Of a stretch of DNA of 40,444 bases, positions 31,125 to 39,204 are shown piece by piece. The stretch comes from Methylibium sp. Its GTDB lineage: Bacteria > Pseudomonadota > Gammaproteobacteria > Burkholderiales > Burkholderiaceae_C. Made by a program: the position numbers and the translations under genes. The notes under the pieces are model-generated. The model made no database searches. It was not told the origin of the DNA and saw only the letters and a list, made by a program, of their open reading frames with translations. Position 1 is the stretch's first letter; every line of letters starts with the position of its first letter. The DNA lies in contig PNNH01000068.1 of NCBI GenBank assembly GCA_013824165.1, positions 1 to 40,444 of the forward strand, in the 5' to 3' direction.

Positions 31125-31178
31125 GGACAGCGCTGACCATCGCGGGTTGCTTCAACTCTGCCGTACGGCAACGCCGCC

Positions 31179-32849
31179 ATGCCTACCCAATCGACCCGCC
31201 GCCCGATGGCCCGCCCGCTGCGCCTGCTCAGCGCCTCCTTGCTGGGCAGCGCTGCCTTGCTCGGCAGTGCCGCGTTGTTGAGCGCCTGCGGCGGCGGCGA
31301 TGAGATCGAGGAAGCCACGCCGGTCAGCCTCAGCCTGAGCAAGATCGGCGGCTTCGACGGTGGCGCGGTGGGCGCGGCCGAGATCACCGCCTACGACGCG
31401 AGCAGCAAGCGCCTGTTCATCGTCAACGGCGCCAACGGTACGCTGGACGTGGTGGACCTGTCCGACCCGACCCAGCCCAAGCGCATCAGCACGATCAGCG
31501 CGGCCGCACTGGGCGGCGCGGTCAACAGCGTGGCGGTGCATGACGGCCTGGTGGCCGTGGCCATCGAAGCCCAGCCCAAGACCAGCCCCGGCACGGTGGC
31601 CTTCTACAACGCGGCGGATCTGCGCCTGCTGGGCAGCGTCAAAGTCGGCGCCTTGCCCGACATGCTGGCCTTCACACCCGACGGCAAGATGGTGCTGGTG
31701 GCCAACGAGGGTGAGCCCAACAGCTATGGCCAGGCCGACTCGGTCGATCCGGAAGGCTCGATCAGCCTCATCACCGTCAACGGCGGCAGCAACCCGACGG
31801 CGGTAACGGCCGACTTCAAGGCCTTCATCGGCCAGGAAGCAGCGCTGCGCGCCCAGGGCGTGCGCATCTTCGGCCCCGGCGCCAACGCCGCGCAGGATCT
31901 GGAGCCCGAGTACATCGCCATCAGCGACGACGGCAAGACCGCCTACGTGACGCTGCAGGAGAACAATGCCGTCGCCATCGTCGACATCGCCACGGCCAAG
32001 GTCACTGCCATCAAGGCCTTGGGCGTCAAGGACCACAGCCTGCCCGGCATGGGCCTGGACGCCAGCGACGAGGACGGCGGCAGCAACACCAACAGCGGCA
32101 CGCCGGCCATCAAGATCGCCAACTACCCAGTCAAGGGCATGTACCAGCCGGATGCGATTGCGCAGTTCAGCGTCAATGGCAAGCGCTACCTGATCACCGC
32201 CAACGAGGGCGAGGCGCGCGCCGACTGGCCCGGCTACAGCGATGAGACGCGTGTGCGCAGCCATTGCAGCGCCGGCCTGGACCCCAGCGTGTTCCCGGAC
32301 GCAGCGAACCTGATCCTGGACTCCAACCTGGGCCGCCTGCGCATCTCCGCCAACCCCAACGGCAGCAGCGCCGGCAAGAACGCAGCCGGCCAGTGCACCG
32401 AGCTCTACAGCTTCGGCGCCCGCTCCTTCACCATCTGGGACAGCGAGATCAAGCGCGTCTACGACTCGGGCGACGAATTCGAGCAGCGCACCAAGGCGCT
32501 GGCCAATGTGCCCTTCAACAGCAGCCACGACAGCGCCACGCTGGATGGCCGCAGCGCCTCCAAAGGGCCGGAGCCCGAGGGCGTCGCCGTCGGCAAGATC
32601 GGCAGCAAGACCTTTGCCTTCATCGTGCTGGAGCGTGTCGGCGGCGTGATGGTCTACGACGTCAGCACGCCCGAGAAACCGGTCTTCATGCACTACCTGA
32701 ACACACGCAACGCCGTCACCGGCGACCGCGGCCCCGAGGGCGTGGTGTTCGTGCCCGCGGCCAAGTCGCCCAACGGCAAGCCGCTGCTGATCGTCGGCCA
32801 TGAGGTGAGCGGCACCACGGCCGTGCTGCAGCTGAACCTCGGCTACTGA
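31179..32849 (+). CDS. Choice-of-anchor I family lipoprotein (beta-propeller)
   Basis: The 556-residue protein matches the choice-of-anchor I family, whose members are secreted beta-propellers often annotated as surface glycoproteins or alkaline-phosphatase-like. The leader ends in the lipobox LLSACGGG with Cys37, so it is predicted to be lipid-anchored. Repeated blade-like units are visible, for example LFIVNGANGTLDVVDLSD, LVANEGEPNSYGQADSVDPEGS and LITANEGEARADW, and Asp/Glu-rich stretches suggest metal binding. I use the ATG at 31179; an in-frame ATG at 31206 is possible. Catalytic activity is unknown. A candidate Pho box upstream would fit a phosphate-related role, but that is inference. 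Confidence 0.88.
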   Translation: MPTQSTRRPMARPLRLLSASLLGSAALLGSAALLSACGGGDEIEEATPVSLSLSKIGGFDGGAVGAAEITAYDASSKRLFIVNGANGTLDVVDLSDPTQPKRISTISAAALGGAVNSVAVHDGLVAVAIEAQPKTSPGTVAFYNAADLRLLGSVKVGALPDMLAFTPDGKMVLVANEGEPNSYGQADSVDPEGSISLITVNGGSNPTAVTADFKAFIGQEAALRAQGVRIFGPGANAAQDLEPEYIAISDDGKTAYVTLQENNAVAIVDIATAKVTAIKALGVKDHSLPGMGLDASDEDGGSNTNSGTPAIKIANYPVKGMYQPDAIAQFSVNGKRYLITANEGEARADWPGYSDETRVRSHCSAGLDPSVFPDAANLILDSNLGRLRISANPNGSSAGKNAAGQCTELYSFGARSFTIWDSEIKRVYDSGDEFEQRTKALANVPFNSSHDSATLDGRSASKGPEPEGVAVGKIGSKTFAFIVLERVGGVMVYDVSTPEKPVFMHYLNTRNAVTGDRGPEGVVFVPAAKSPNGKPLLIVGHEVSGTTAVLQLNLGY

Positions 32850-32855
32850 AGCTCA

Positions 32856-32884
32856 GCCGCCGAGGCCTCATGGGCCTCAGCGGC
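32856..32884. terminator. Bidirectional hairpin between convergent genes
   Basis: GCCGC-C-GAGGCC (32856-32867) pairs with GGCCTC-A-GCGGC (32873-32884): 11 pairs, one mismatch, 5-base loop. It lies between the stop of the choice-of-anchor gene (32849) and the stop of the diguanylate cyclase gene (32877). No T-run is seen on either side. Confidence 0.4.
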
Positions 32885-34832
32885 CCGGCAGATCGCCGGG
32901 GCGCGTCGCCGACGGATCCTGGCCCGTACGCGCATCGCTCATGGCCTCGCGGCCGGTGCGTTTGTTGCGATACATCGCGTCATCGGCAGCCTTGGTCAGC
33001 GACAGCTCGTCAATGCCATCGTCCGGGTAGAGCGCCAGCCCCAGCGAGCAGGTGATCTCGACCCGCAGGCCGCCCAGTTCCAAGGGTGCGGCCACCTGGT
33101 TGAAGATCTTGTCGGCCACCACCTGGGCGGAATCGCGCGTCACCGGGCCGGTCAGCAGCACGACGAACTCGTCGCCGCCGATGCGGCCGACGGTATCGGT
33201 CTCGCGCACTGAATTGCGGATGCGCCGCGCCACCGCCTGCAGCAGCTGGTCGCCCACCGCATGGCCATGCTGGTCGTTGACGGGCTTGAAGCGGTCCAGG
33301 TCGAGCAGGATCAGGCCGATGCTCTCGTTGTAGCGGCGCGCGTTGGCCAGCGCGAAGTGCAGGCGCTCGTCGAAATGCGCACGGTTGGCCAGCTCGGTGA
33401 GCGGGTCGTGCAGGGCCATGAAGCGCACGCGCTCCTCGGATTCGCGCCGCACGCTGATGTCGGACAGCGTGCCGATCATGCGCAGCGGCAGGCCCTTGCC
33501 ATCGCGCTCGATCACCGTGCCGCGCGCCAGCACCCAGCGCCAGCCGCCCGCGCCATCGGCCACGCGGTACTCGCTGACCAGCTGGGTGGCGCTGCCGTCC
33601 AGGCAGCGCTGGATCTCGCTGTGCAGGCGCGGCATGTCGTCGGCATGGGTGCAGGCCAGCATCTGCGACATATTGGGCTCGCCCTGTCCGGGCTTCATGC
33701 CCATGATGGACTTCCAGCGCGCCGAGGTGCTGAGCATGCTGCCTCGCAGCTGCCAGTCCCAGACGCCGTCCCCGGCGCCTTCCAGCGCAAAGGCCCATCG
33801 CTGCTCGCTTTCGCGCAGGGCGCCGGTCATGCGCTCGGCCAGCGTCTGAGCGCGATCGCGCGCCGTCGACAGCAGCCAGGCCAGTACCGCCAGCAGCAGT
33901 GCGAAACCGGCGCCGGTGGCCAGCACGGTGTTGGCCCCGGTGGCGCCCTTGAGCGCGGCGAACTCGCGCCCGGCCTGCACCGTCAGCGTCCAGGTCTGGC
34001 CGCCGTTGAGCAGGTATTCCTGCCCGGCCAGCAGCGCTTCACTGGCCTTGCCAGCGCGGTAGAGGAGATCGGCATCGTCCTCGCCCTGGCCGTCATGCAG
34101 GCTCAGCGCCAGCCCCGCCGGCAACTCGCCGTACAGGCCGGACATCAGCTCATGCACGCGCACCGGCAAAGCCACCCATCCGCGCAGGCCTTCCCGGCGG
34201 GCCTGCACTGAGGCCGGCACCAGCTCGCCGTCGTACAGCGGCAGCGCCATCAGGAAGCCCGGTGCGGACGGCAGGCCCAGCTGAGCCAGGTCGATGCGGG
34301 TCGATAGCGCGATGCGGCCCGAATCCCTGGCCAGCTCAAGGGCGCGCAGCGCGCGCGGATCAGCCGCCAGGTCGAGCCCCAAGCTGCCCTTGTTGCTGGC
34401 CACCAGTGGCTCGATCTGCGTGACCGCTGCATAGTGGCTGCGCTGGCCCTCCGGCCGCAGCGCGAGCCCGGCGCGGCCACGCTGCTCGTGGCTAAGCCAT
34501 TCCAGCCGCATCACGCCCTGGACGCCCGCGAAGTCGGCGCCCAGCGGCAGCGCATCGACATAGCGCTGCAGCGCCCGCGGCGTGGCCTGCTGCGGCGCGG
34601 CCTGCACAAAGCCCTGCACGCCCTGCAGCAGGTGGGTGTAGGCCGCCATGCTCTGCTCGATGCGCAGACTGGCCTCGCGCTGGCTGACATCAAAGCTGAA
34701 TTGCAGATGCTGGCGGTCCAGCTCGCGCTCGTGCAGCCAGTAGAGCAGCGTCAGCCCCAGGGCCAGCCCCAGCACCAGCAGGGGCAGCCCGCGCCAGTAC
34801 AGGCATTTGGCCAGCAGGTCCTTGGCAGCCAT
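32877..34832 (-). CDS. Membrane diguanylate cyclase: CHASE sensor, PAS, GGDEF
   Basis: The 651-residue protein makes cyclic di-GMP from GTP. Order of domains: a first membrane helix (about 14-32), a periplasmic CHASE-type sensor (about 45-300), a second membrane helix (about 308-330), a PAS domain with PAC tail (about 355-475), and a GGDEF domain. The active site is intact (RIGGDEFVVLL, GGDEF at 552-556), and the product-inhibition I-site RETD lies 5 residues upstream. There is no EAL domain. The start at 34832 has no strong ribosome-binding site. It begins 22 bp after the stop of a solute-binding protein gene on the same strand, so the two are probably cotranscribed. Confidence 0.93.
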   Translation of the reverse strand: MAAKDLLAKCLYWRGLPLLVLGLALGLTLLYWLHERELDRQHLQFSFDVSQREASLRIEQSMAAYTHLLQGVQGFVQAAPQQATPRALQRYVDALPLGADFAGVQGVMRLEWLSHEQRGRAGLALRPEGQRSHYAAVTQIEPLVASNKGSLGLDLAADPRALRALELARDSGRIALSTRIDLAQLGLPSAPGFLMALPLYDGELVPASVQARREGLRGWVALPVRVHELMSGLYGELPAGLALSLHDGQGEDDADLLYRAGKASEALLAGQEYLLNGGQTWTLTVQAGREFAALKGATGANTVLATGAGFALLLAVLAWLLSTARDRAQTLAERMTGALRESEQRWAFALEGAGDGVWDWQLRGSMLSTSARWKSIMGMKPGQGEPNMSQMLACTHADDMPRLHSEIQRCLDGSATQLVSEYRVADGAGGWRWVLARGTVIERDGKGLPLRMIGTLSDISVRRESEERVRFMALHDPLTELANRAHFDERLHFALANARRYNESIGLILLDLDRFKPVNDQHGHAVGDQLLQAVARRIRNSVRETDTVGRIGGDEFVVLLTGPVTRDSAQVVADKIFNQVAAPLELGGLRVEITCSLGLALYPDDGIDELSLTKAADDAMYRNKRTGREAMSDARTGQDPSATRPGDLPGR

Positions 34833-34854
34833 GTGCTTGCTCTGGCAGGGTGGG

Positions 34855-35658
34855 TCAGAAATTGACCATGGCCCGGGCCAGTTCGGGCTTGAAGTACTTG
34901 AGGAAGATCTGCAGCATGGTGCCGTCACGCCGCATCTCGTCGATCAAGGCGCGCCAACGCGCCTGCTCAGTGCTCGACAGACTGGCTTTGGACATGATCA
35001 GTCCGTGCGGCACCGGCGCATCGCCGAACTCCAGGATCTGGCTGATCTCGCGGATGCTGTCCGACTCCAGCGTCGGGTAGTCGAAGGGCTCGATGATCAT
35101 GGCCTGGATATGGCCCTTGGAAAGCGCATTGAAGAGCGGCGGCAGCCCGGCGGACAGGGTCAGGCGTTGCTCGGCGGCCAGGGTATCGACCAGTCGGTTG
35201 GCGCTCTCGCTGTAGCGGAAGCTGCGGATCACGCCCAGCTGCAGCGCCTTGTTGCGCTCGAAATCCTCGATGCGCGCCACCTTGGCGTCGCGCCGCAACA
35301 GCAGGTAGTACTTGTTGCTGAAATACCAGGCGAAAGCGGCAAAACCCTCGCGCTGTTCGTTGCTGATGCCCGACAGGCTGAAGTCCAGCGCGCCGGATTC
35401 GATCAGTTTCCAGATGCGCGCACGCGGCATCAGCGAGACATGCACACGGCAGCCACTGCGCCGGATCAACTCGTCGGCCACGTCCTTGTCGATGCCGGAG
35501 GACGTCTCGGCCGAATAGAGCAGTCCGTGCTCGTGCAAGGCCAGGCTCAGTGGACGGGAGCAATCCGGCCGGGCCAGCGCCAGCGCAGGCAGACCCAGCA
35601 GCAGCCCGGCGCCAAGCGCCAGCGCGGCTCGCCTGAGGCAACGCAAGGATCCGACCAT
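34855..35658 (-). CDS. Periplasmic solute-binding protein beside a diguanylate cyclase gene
   Basis: The 267-residue protein has a signal peptide (cleavage near residue 29, ALA-RP) and a family-3 solute-binding fold: LALHEHGLLYSAETSSGIDKDVADELIRRSGC, LIESGALDFSLSGISNEQREGFAAFAWYFSNKYYLLLR and a C-terminal GLIMSKASLSS. The ATG at 35658 has AGGAG 6 bases upstream. No ABC permease or ATPase is present. The stop lies 22 bp before the start of the CHASE-PAS-GGDEF gene, so it probably delivers a ligand signal to that sensor in the periplasm; this is inference. The ligand is unknown, most likely an amino acid or another small polar compound. Confidence 0.88.
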   Translation of the reverse strand: MVGSLRCLRRAALALGAGLLLGLPALALARPDCSRPLSLALHEHGLLYSAETSSGIDKDVADELIRRSGCRVHVSLMPRARIWKLIESGALDFSLSGISNEQREGFAAFAWYFSNKYYLLLRRDAKVARIEDFERNKALQLGVIRSFRYSESANRLVDTLAAEQRLTLSAGLPPLFNALSKGHIQAMIIEPFDYPTLESDSIREISQILEFGDAPVPHGLIMSKASLSSTEQARWRALIDEMRRDGTMLQIFLKYFKPELARAMVNF

Positions 35659-35763
35659 TCTTCTTCTCCTGGCAGCCTTGGCGCCGCCCGCCTGTTCCCA
35701 GGACAATGGGCGCCTGCACCGTCGCCGACCGCCCTCCCCAGCCACGAAGAATAAGCCATTGCC

Positions 35764-36159
35764 ATGTCTCAGCATCGAAATCCGCCCGGCTTTGCTCGGC
35801 GATTCCAGCCTCCGTACTACGCCGTCATCTTCACCAGCCAGCGCACCCCCGGCGAAGCAGGCTATGGCGCTGCCGCGGCACAGATGGCCGAACTGGCCGC
35901 CCAGCAGCCCGGCTATCTGGGCGCCGAGAGTGCGCGCGACGGGGACGGCCTGGGGCTGACCGTGTCCTACTGGCGCACGATGGAAGACATCGCCGCCTGG
36001 CGCCGCCAGCTGGAACATGCCACCACCCGCGACCAGGGCCGGGCCCAGTGGTACAGCCATTACGAGCTGCGCGTGGCGCGAGTCGAGCGCGCCTATGGCT
36101 GGGACCGCCAGGACGACGGCGCAGCCGACCCCGGCCCCGATTACGATCTCGCCCCATGA
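35764..36159 (+). CDS. Antibiotic biosynthesis monooxygenase (ABM) family protein
   Basis: The 131-residue protein is a small ferredoxin-like-fold ABM-family monooxygenase, with YYAVIFTSQRTPGEAGYGAAA at the start and YWRTMEDIAAWRRQLEH in the middle; the conserved Trp/His region near WYSHYELRVARVERAYGW is typical. Family members include heme-degrading and polyketide-oxidising enzymes, but most of this subgroup have no known role. The start at 35764 has no clear Shine-Dalgarno. It is divergent from the solute-binding protein gene (105 bp) and overlaps the next gene by ATGA (36156-36159). Confidence 0.85.
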   Translation: MSQHRNPPGFARRFQPPYYAVIFTSQRTPGEAGYGAAAAQMAELAAQQPGYLGAESARDGDGLGLTVSYWRTMEDIAAWRRQLEHATTRDQGRAQWYSHYELRVARVERAYGWDRQDDGAADPGPDYDLAP

Positions 36160-36572
36160 ACCAATGGATAGGTGGGGCGCTGGCCTTGGCAGCGCTGATT
36201 CTGGGTGGGGTGTTCTTCGGCTGGCAGGGCGTGGTGCTGGCACTGTCGGGCATCATTTTCTGGCTGCTGATGCAGTTCACGCGGCTGATGCGGGTGATGC
36301 GGATGACGCAAAGCGCGCCGGTCGGCCGAATCGACAGCGCGGTGATGCTGAATGCCAAGCTGCGCGAAGGCATGCGCCTGCTGGAAGTCCTGCCGCTGAC
36401 CCGCAGCCTGGGCAACAAGCTTGCGGCCGAACCCGAGACCTGGGGCTGGACCGATGCCGGTGGCGTGCGCGTAGAACTGGTCCTGGAGCAAGGCCGGCTG
36501 GCGCGCTGGCAGCTGATCCGCCCTGAAGATACCGCAGCGCCGCTCAGCCCGGCACCGGACAGCCACGCATAA
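36156..36572 (+). CDS. Small membrane protein, function unknown
   Basis: The 138-residue protein has two predicted membrane helices close together at the N-terminus (about 3-24 and 26-46: MNQWIGGALALAALILGG, then WQGVVLALSGIIFWLLMQF) and a soluble C-terminal part with LLEVLPLTRSLGNKL and WGWTDAGGVRVELVLEQGRL. I do not recognise the family. Its ATG overlaps the stop of the ABM-family gene (ATGA), so it is co-translated. Its stop TAA overlaps a -10-like TAAAAT that may start the next operon. Confidence 0.75.
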   Translation: MNQWIGGALALAALILGGVFFGWQGVVLALSGIIFWLLMQFTRLMRVMRMTQSAPVGRIDSAVMLNAKLREGMRLLEVLPLTRSLGNKLAAEPETWGWTDAGGVRVELVLEQGRLARWQLIRPEDTAAPLSPAPDSHA

Positions 36573-36575
36573 AAT
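36570..36575 (+). promoter_or_regulatory. Candidate -10 box of the ilvE operon
   Basis: TAAAAT (5 of 6) in the context GCATAAAATCTCC lies 35 bases before the ilvE ATG and overlaps the previous stop codon. No convincing -35 is visible. The mRNA would carry a leader of about 28-30 bases with AGGAG. Confidence 0.4.
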
Positions 36576-36610
36576 CTCCGTTTTACCTCTGCAGCGATAG
36601 GAGTTTGCTC

Positions 36611-37534
36611 ATGTCCATGGACGACCGCGACGGCAAGATCTGGATGGATGGTCAGATGGTCGACTGGCGCGACGCCAAGATCCATGTGCTGAGCCACACC
36701 CTGCATTACGGCTGCGGCGCCTTCGAGGGCGTGCGGGCCTACAAGACCGACAAGGGCACGGCGATCTTCCGCCTGCATGAGCACACCGAGCGCCTGTTCA
36801 ACAGCGCCAAGATCCTGCGCATGAAGATCCCCTTCAGCATCGAGCAGGTCGAGGAGGCACAGAAGGCCGTGGTGCGCGAGAACAAGCTGGAGAGCTGCTA
36901 TCTGCGGCCCCTCACCTGGATCGGCTCCGAGAAGCTGGGCGTCAGCCCCAAGGGCAACACCATCCACCTGATGGTGGCCGCCTGGTCCTGGGGCGCCTAC
37001 CTCGGCGAGGAAGGCCTGAAGCGCGGCATCCGCGTCAAGACCAGCAGCTACACCCGCCACCACGTCAACATCACGATGACGCAGGCCAAAGCGGTGAGCA
37101 ACTACACCAACTCGATCCTGGCCAATATGGAAGCCACCGAGGACGGCTATGACGAGGCGCTGCTGCTGGACGCCTCGGGCTTCGTCTCCGAGGGCGCGGG
37201 CGAGAACCTGTTCGTCATCAAGAACGGCGTGGTCTACACGCCGGACCTGTCGGCCGGTGCGCTTAACGGCATCACTCGCAACACCATCTTCCACATCTGC
37301 CAGGACCTGGGTCTGAAGCTGGTGGAGAAGCGCATCACCCGCGACGAGGTCTACATCTGCGATGAGGCCTTCTTCACCGGCACCGCCGCCGAAGTGACGC
37401 CGATTCGCGAGTTGGACCGCATCGAGCTGGGCAACGGCAGCCGTGGCCCGATCACCGAGAAGATCCAGGCCGCCTTCTTCGACATCGTCAATGGTCGCAA
37501 CCCCAAGTACGCCAGCTGGTTGAGCCTGGTCTGA
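36611..37534 (+). CDS. ilvE: Branched-chain amino acid aminotransferase
   Basis: The 307-residue PLP enzyme transfers amino groups between Leu/Ile/Val and 2-oxoglutarate in the cytoplasm. The PLP lysine is K160 in TMTQAKAVSNYTNS, with HYGCGAFEGVRAY near the N-terminus and DEAFFTGTAAEVTPI near the C-terminus. The ATG at 36611 is chosen because AGGAG lies 7 bases upstream; an in-frame TTG at 36605 is less likely. It heads a run of four or five same-strand genes: CHCC zinc-finger protein, SnoaL-like protein, YheT-type hydrolase and a protein of unknown function. Confidence 0.96.
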   Translation: MSMDDRDGKIWMDGQMVDWRDAKIHVLSHTLHYGCGAFEGVRAYKTDKGTAIFRLHEHTERLFNSAKILRMKIPFSIEQVEEAQKAVVRENKLESCYLRPLTWIGSEKLGVSPKGNTIHLMVAAWSWGAYLGEEGLKRGIRVKTSSYTRHHVNITMTQAKAVSNYTNSILANMEATEDGYDEALLLDASGFVSEGAGENLFVIKNGVVYTPDLSAGALNGITRNTIFHICQDLGLKLVEKRITRDEVYICDEAFFTGTAAEVTPIRELDRIELGNGSRGPITEKIQAAFFDIVNGRNPKYASWLSLV

Positions 37535-37555
37535 ACCGCATCAAGGACATCTGCC

Positions 37556-37765
37556 ATGAGTGAAGCCAACAAGTCGGTCGTCGAAGTCACCGCCCAGGAC
37601 GTGCAGGGCCCGGGCGTCGTGGCCTGCCCCAATCCGAAGATGGCGCTGTGGAGCAACCATCCCAAGGTCTTCATCGACATCACGCACGAAGGTGGCGGCA
37701 AGTGCCCCTACTGCGGCACCGTCTACCAGCTCAAGGCTGGCGAAGTCCTGCACGCCCACCACTGA
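37556..37765 (+). CDS. CHCC-type zinc-finger domain protein (zf-CHCC)
   Basis: The 69-residue protein carries the four zinc ligands of the zf-CHCC family: C24, H35, C50 and C53, in VVACPNPKM...NHPKVFID...GGKCPYCGTVYQL. This family is related to NDUFS6-like subunits of respiratory complex I, and in Proteobacteria the gene is often found after ilvE. Its function as a free protein is not well defined. It starts 21 bp after ilvE and its stop overlaps the start of the next gene (TGATG at 37763-37767), so it is co-translated. Confidence 0.93.
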   Translation: MSEANKSVVEVTAQDVQGPGVVACPNPKMALWSNHPKVFIDITHEGGGKCPYCGTVYQLKAGEVLHAHH

Positions 37766-38220
37766 TGCCCAGCATCAAAGCCCAGGCCGCGGCTGCGCTG
37801 CTGGCCTCTCCCGAAGACACCGAAGCCCAGTTCTACGAAGCGCTGCAGAGCGCTGACCTGGAGCGGCTGATGGAAATCTGGGCCGACGAGGAAGAGATTT
37901 CCTGCGTCCATCCCGGCGGGCCGCGCGTGGTCGGCTTCAGTGCGATCCGAACCGCCTTCGAGGCGGTGTTCACCCAGGGTGCGATCGCCGTGCATCCCGA
38001 GCGCGTGCGGCGCCTGCACAGTGGCGACACCGCCATCCACCAGGTGCTGGAGCGGGTGCAGGTGAGCAACGCCCAGGGCCAGCTGCAAAGTGCCTGGGTG
38101 ATCGCCACCAATGTCTACCTGAAGACCGCCTTTGGCTGGCGCATGGTGCTGCATCACGCCAGCCCGGGCACCGGCCACGACATCCAGGAAGTGGCGGACG
38201 AGCCGGCCACCTTGCACTGA
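37765..38220 (+). CDS. SnoaL-like/NTF2-superfamily protein
   Basis: The 151-residue protein looks like a small cone-shaped NTF2-superfamily (SnoaL-like or DUF4440) protein: FYEALQSADLERLMEIWADEEEISCVHPGG, then VGFSAIRTAFEAVF and a C-terminal strand WRMVLHHASPG. Members bind small hydrophobic ligands or act as polyketide-type isomerases; no specific role can be assigned. The start overlaps the zinc-finger gene stop and the stop overlaps the start of the next gene (TGATG at 38218-38222), making a tightly coupled trio. Confidence 0.88.
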   Translation: MPSIKAQAAAALLASPEDTEAQFYEALQSADLERLMEIWADEEEISCVHPGGPRVVGFSAIRTAFEAVFTQGAIAVHPERVRRLHSGDTAIHQVLERVQVSNAQGQLQSAWVIATNVYLKTAFGWRMVLHHASPGTGHDIQEVADEPATLH

Positions 38221-39194
38221 TGGATTACCGGGCCCCCGCCTGGCTGCCAGGCGGTCAGGCCCAGACCATCTGGCCGGCGCTCTATGCGCGCCGCCACCAC
38301 GGCCGGGCTCCGCAGTTCAAGCGCGAGCGCTGGACCACGCCGGATGGCGACTTCATTGATGTTGATCGCTTGCAGGCTCAGCAGCCGAGCCAGGCCGGGC
38401 AGCCGCTGCTGGTGCTGTTCCACGGCCTGGAGGGCAGCTCGCAGAGCCAGTACGCGCAAGCCTTCGCCAGCGTCGCCGCGTCGCGCGGCTGGGCCTTTGC
38501 CCTGCCGCATTTCCGCGGCTGCTCGGGCGAGCTGAACCTGGCCCCGCGCGCCTACCACTCCGGCGACTACGAGGAGATCGGCTGGATGCTGGCGCGCTTC
38601 AAGGCCGCCCACGCCGGCCCCGTGCTTGCCGCCGGTGTCTCGCTGGGTGGCAATGCGCTGCTGCGCTGGGCCCAGGAAGCGGGCGACAGCGCCGGCGCCA
38701 CCGCACGCGCGGTGGCCGCGATCTGCTCGCCGGTGGATCTGGCGGCCTCGGGTCATGCCATCGGCCGTGGCTTCAATCGCCTGGTCTACACACGCATGTT
38801 CCTGCGCACCATGGTGCCCAAGGCGCTGAAGAAGCTGCAGCAGCACCCCGGCCTGTTCAACAGCGAACAGCTGAAGCGTGCCCGCAATCTGTACGAGTTC
38901 GACAACCTGTTCACCGCGCCGCTACATGGCTTTCGCAACACCGAGGACTACTGGGCGCGTGCCTCGGCCAAGCCGCAGCTGCGCCGCATCCGCATCCCAG
39001 CCCTGCTGCTGAATGCACGCAACGATCCCTTCGTGCCTGCAAGCAGCCTGCCGCGGGCGCAGGATGCTGGCTCGCATGTTCAGCTCTGGCAGCCGCGCCA
39101 CGGCGGCCATGTGGGCTTCCCGGCTGGCGGCCCGCCGGGCCATGTGCTGACCATGCCCGAGCGCGTCTGCGACTGGCTGGCCCAGGCTCTGTAG
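38220..39194 (+). CDS. YheT-type alpha/beta hydrolase
   Basis: The 324-residue protein is an alpha/beta hydrolase of the YheT/EMB8 family. Catalytic residues are readable: nucleophile Ser in GVSLGGNALLRW, acid Asp in LNARNDPFVP, and His in RHGGHVGF. PAWLPGGQAQTIWPALYAR at the start and LPHFRGCSGELN are family landmarks. It is a putative esterase; the natural substrate is not established. Its stop TAG doubles as the start of a -10-like TAGACT (39192-39197) upstream of the next gene. Confidence 0.92.
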   Translation: MDYRAPAWLPGGQAQTIWPALYARRHHGRAPQFKRERWTTPDGDFIDVDRLQAQQPSQAGQPLLVLFHGLEGSSQSQYAQAFASVAASRGWAFALPHFRGCSGELNLAPRAYHSGDYEEIGWMLARFKAAHAGPVLAAGVSLGGNALLRWAQEAGDSAGATARAVAAICSPVDLAASGHAIGRGFNRLVYTRMFLRTMVPKALKKLQQHPGLFNSEQLKRARNLYEFDNLFTAPLHGFRNTEDYWARASAKPQLRRIRIPALLLNARNDPFVPASSLPRAQDAGSHVQLWQPRHGGHVGFPAGGPPGHVLTMPERVCDWLAQAL

Positions 39195-39197
39195 ACT
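39192..39197 (+). promoter_or_regulatory. Candidate -10 box, leaderless start of the last plus-strand gene
   Basis: TAGACT (4 of 6) ends 7 bases before the ATG at 39205 and overlaps the preceding stop codon. No ribosome-binding site is visible. Confidence 0.3.
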
Positions 39198-39204
39198 GCC
39201 GTCC

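Noticed and set aside
31152-32801. Long minus-strand open frame (549 codons) opposite the choice-of-anchor I gene
   Set aside because: It is antisense to a clear lipoprotein gene, its composition is Ala/Gly/Arg/His-rich, it has no family resemblance, and long antisense frames are expected at this GC content.
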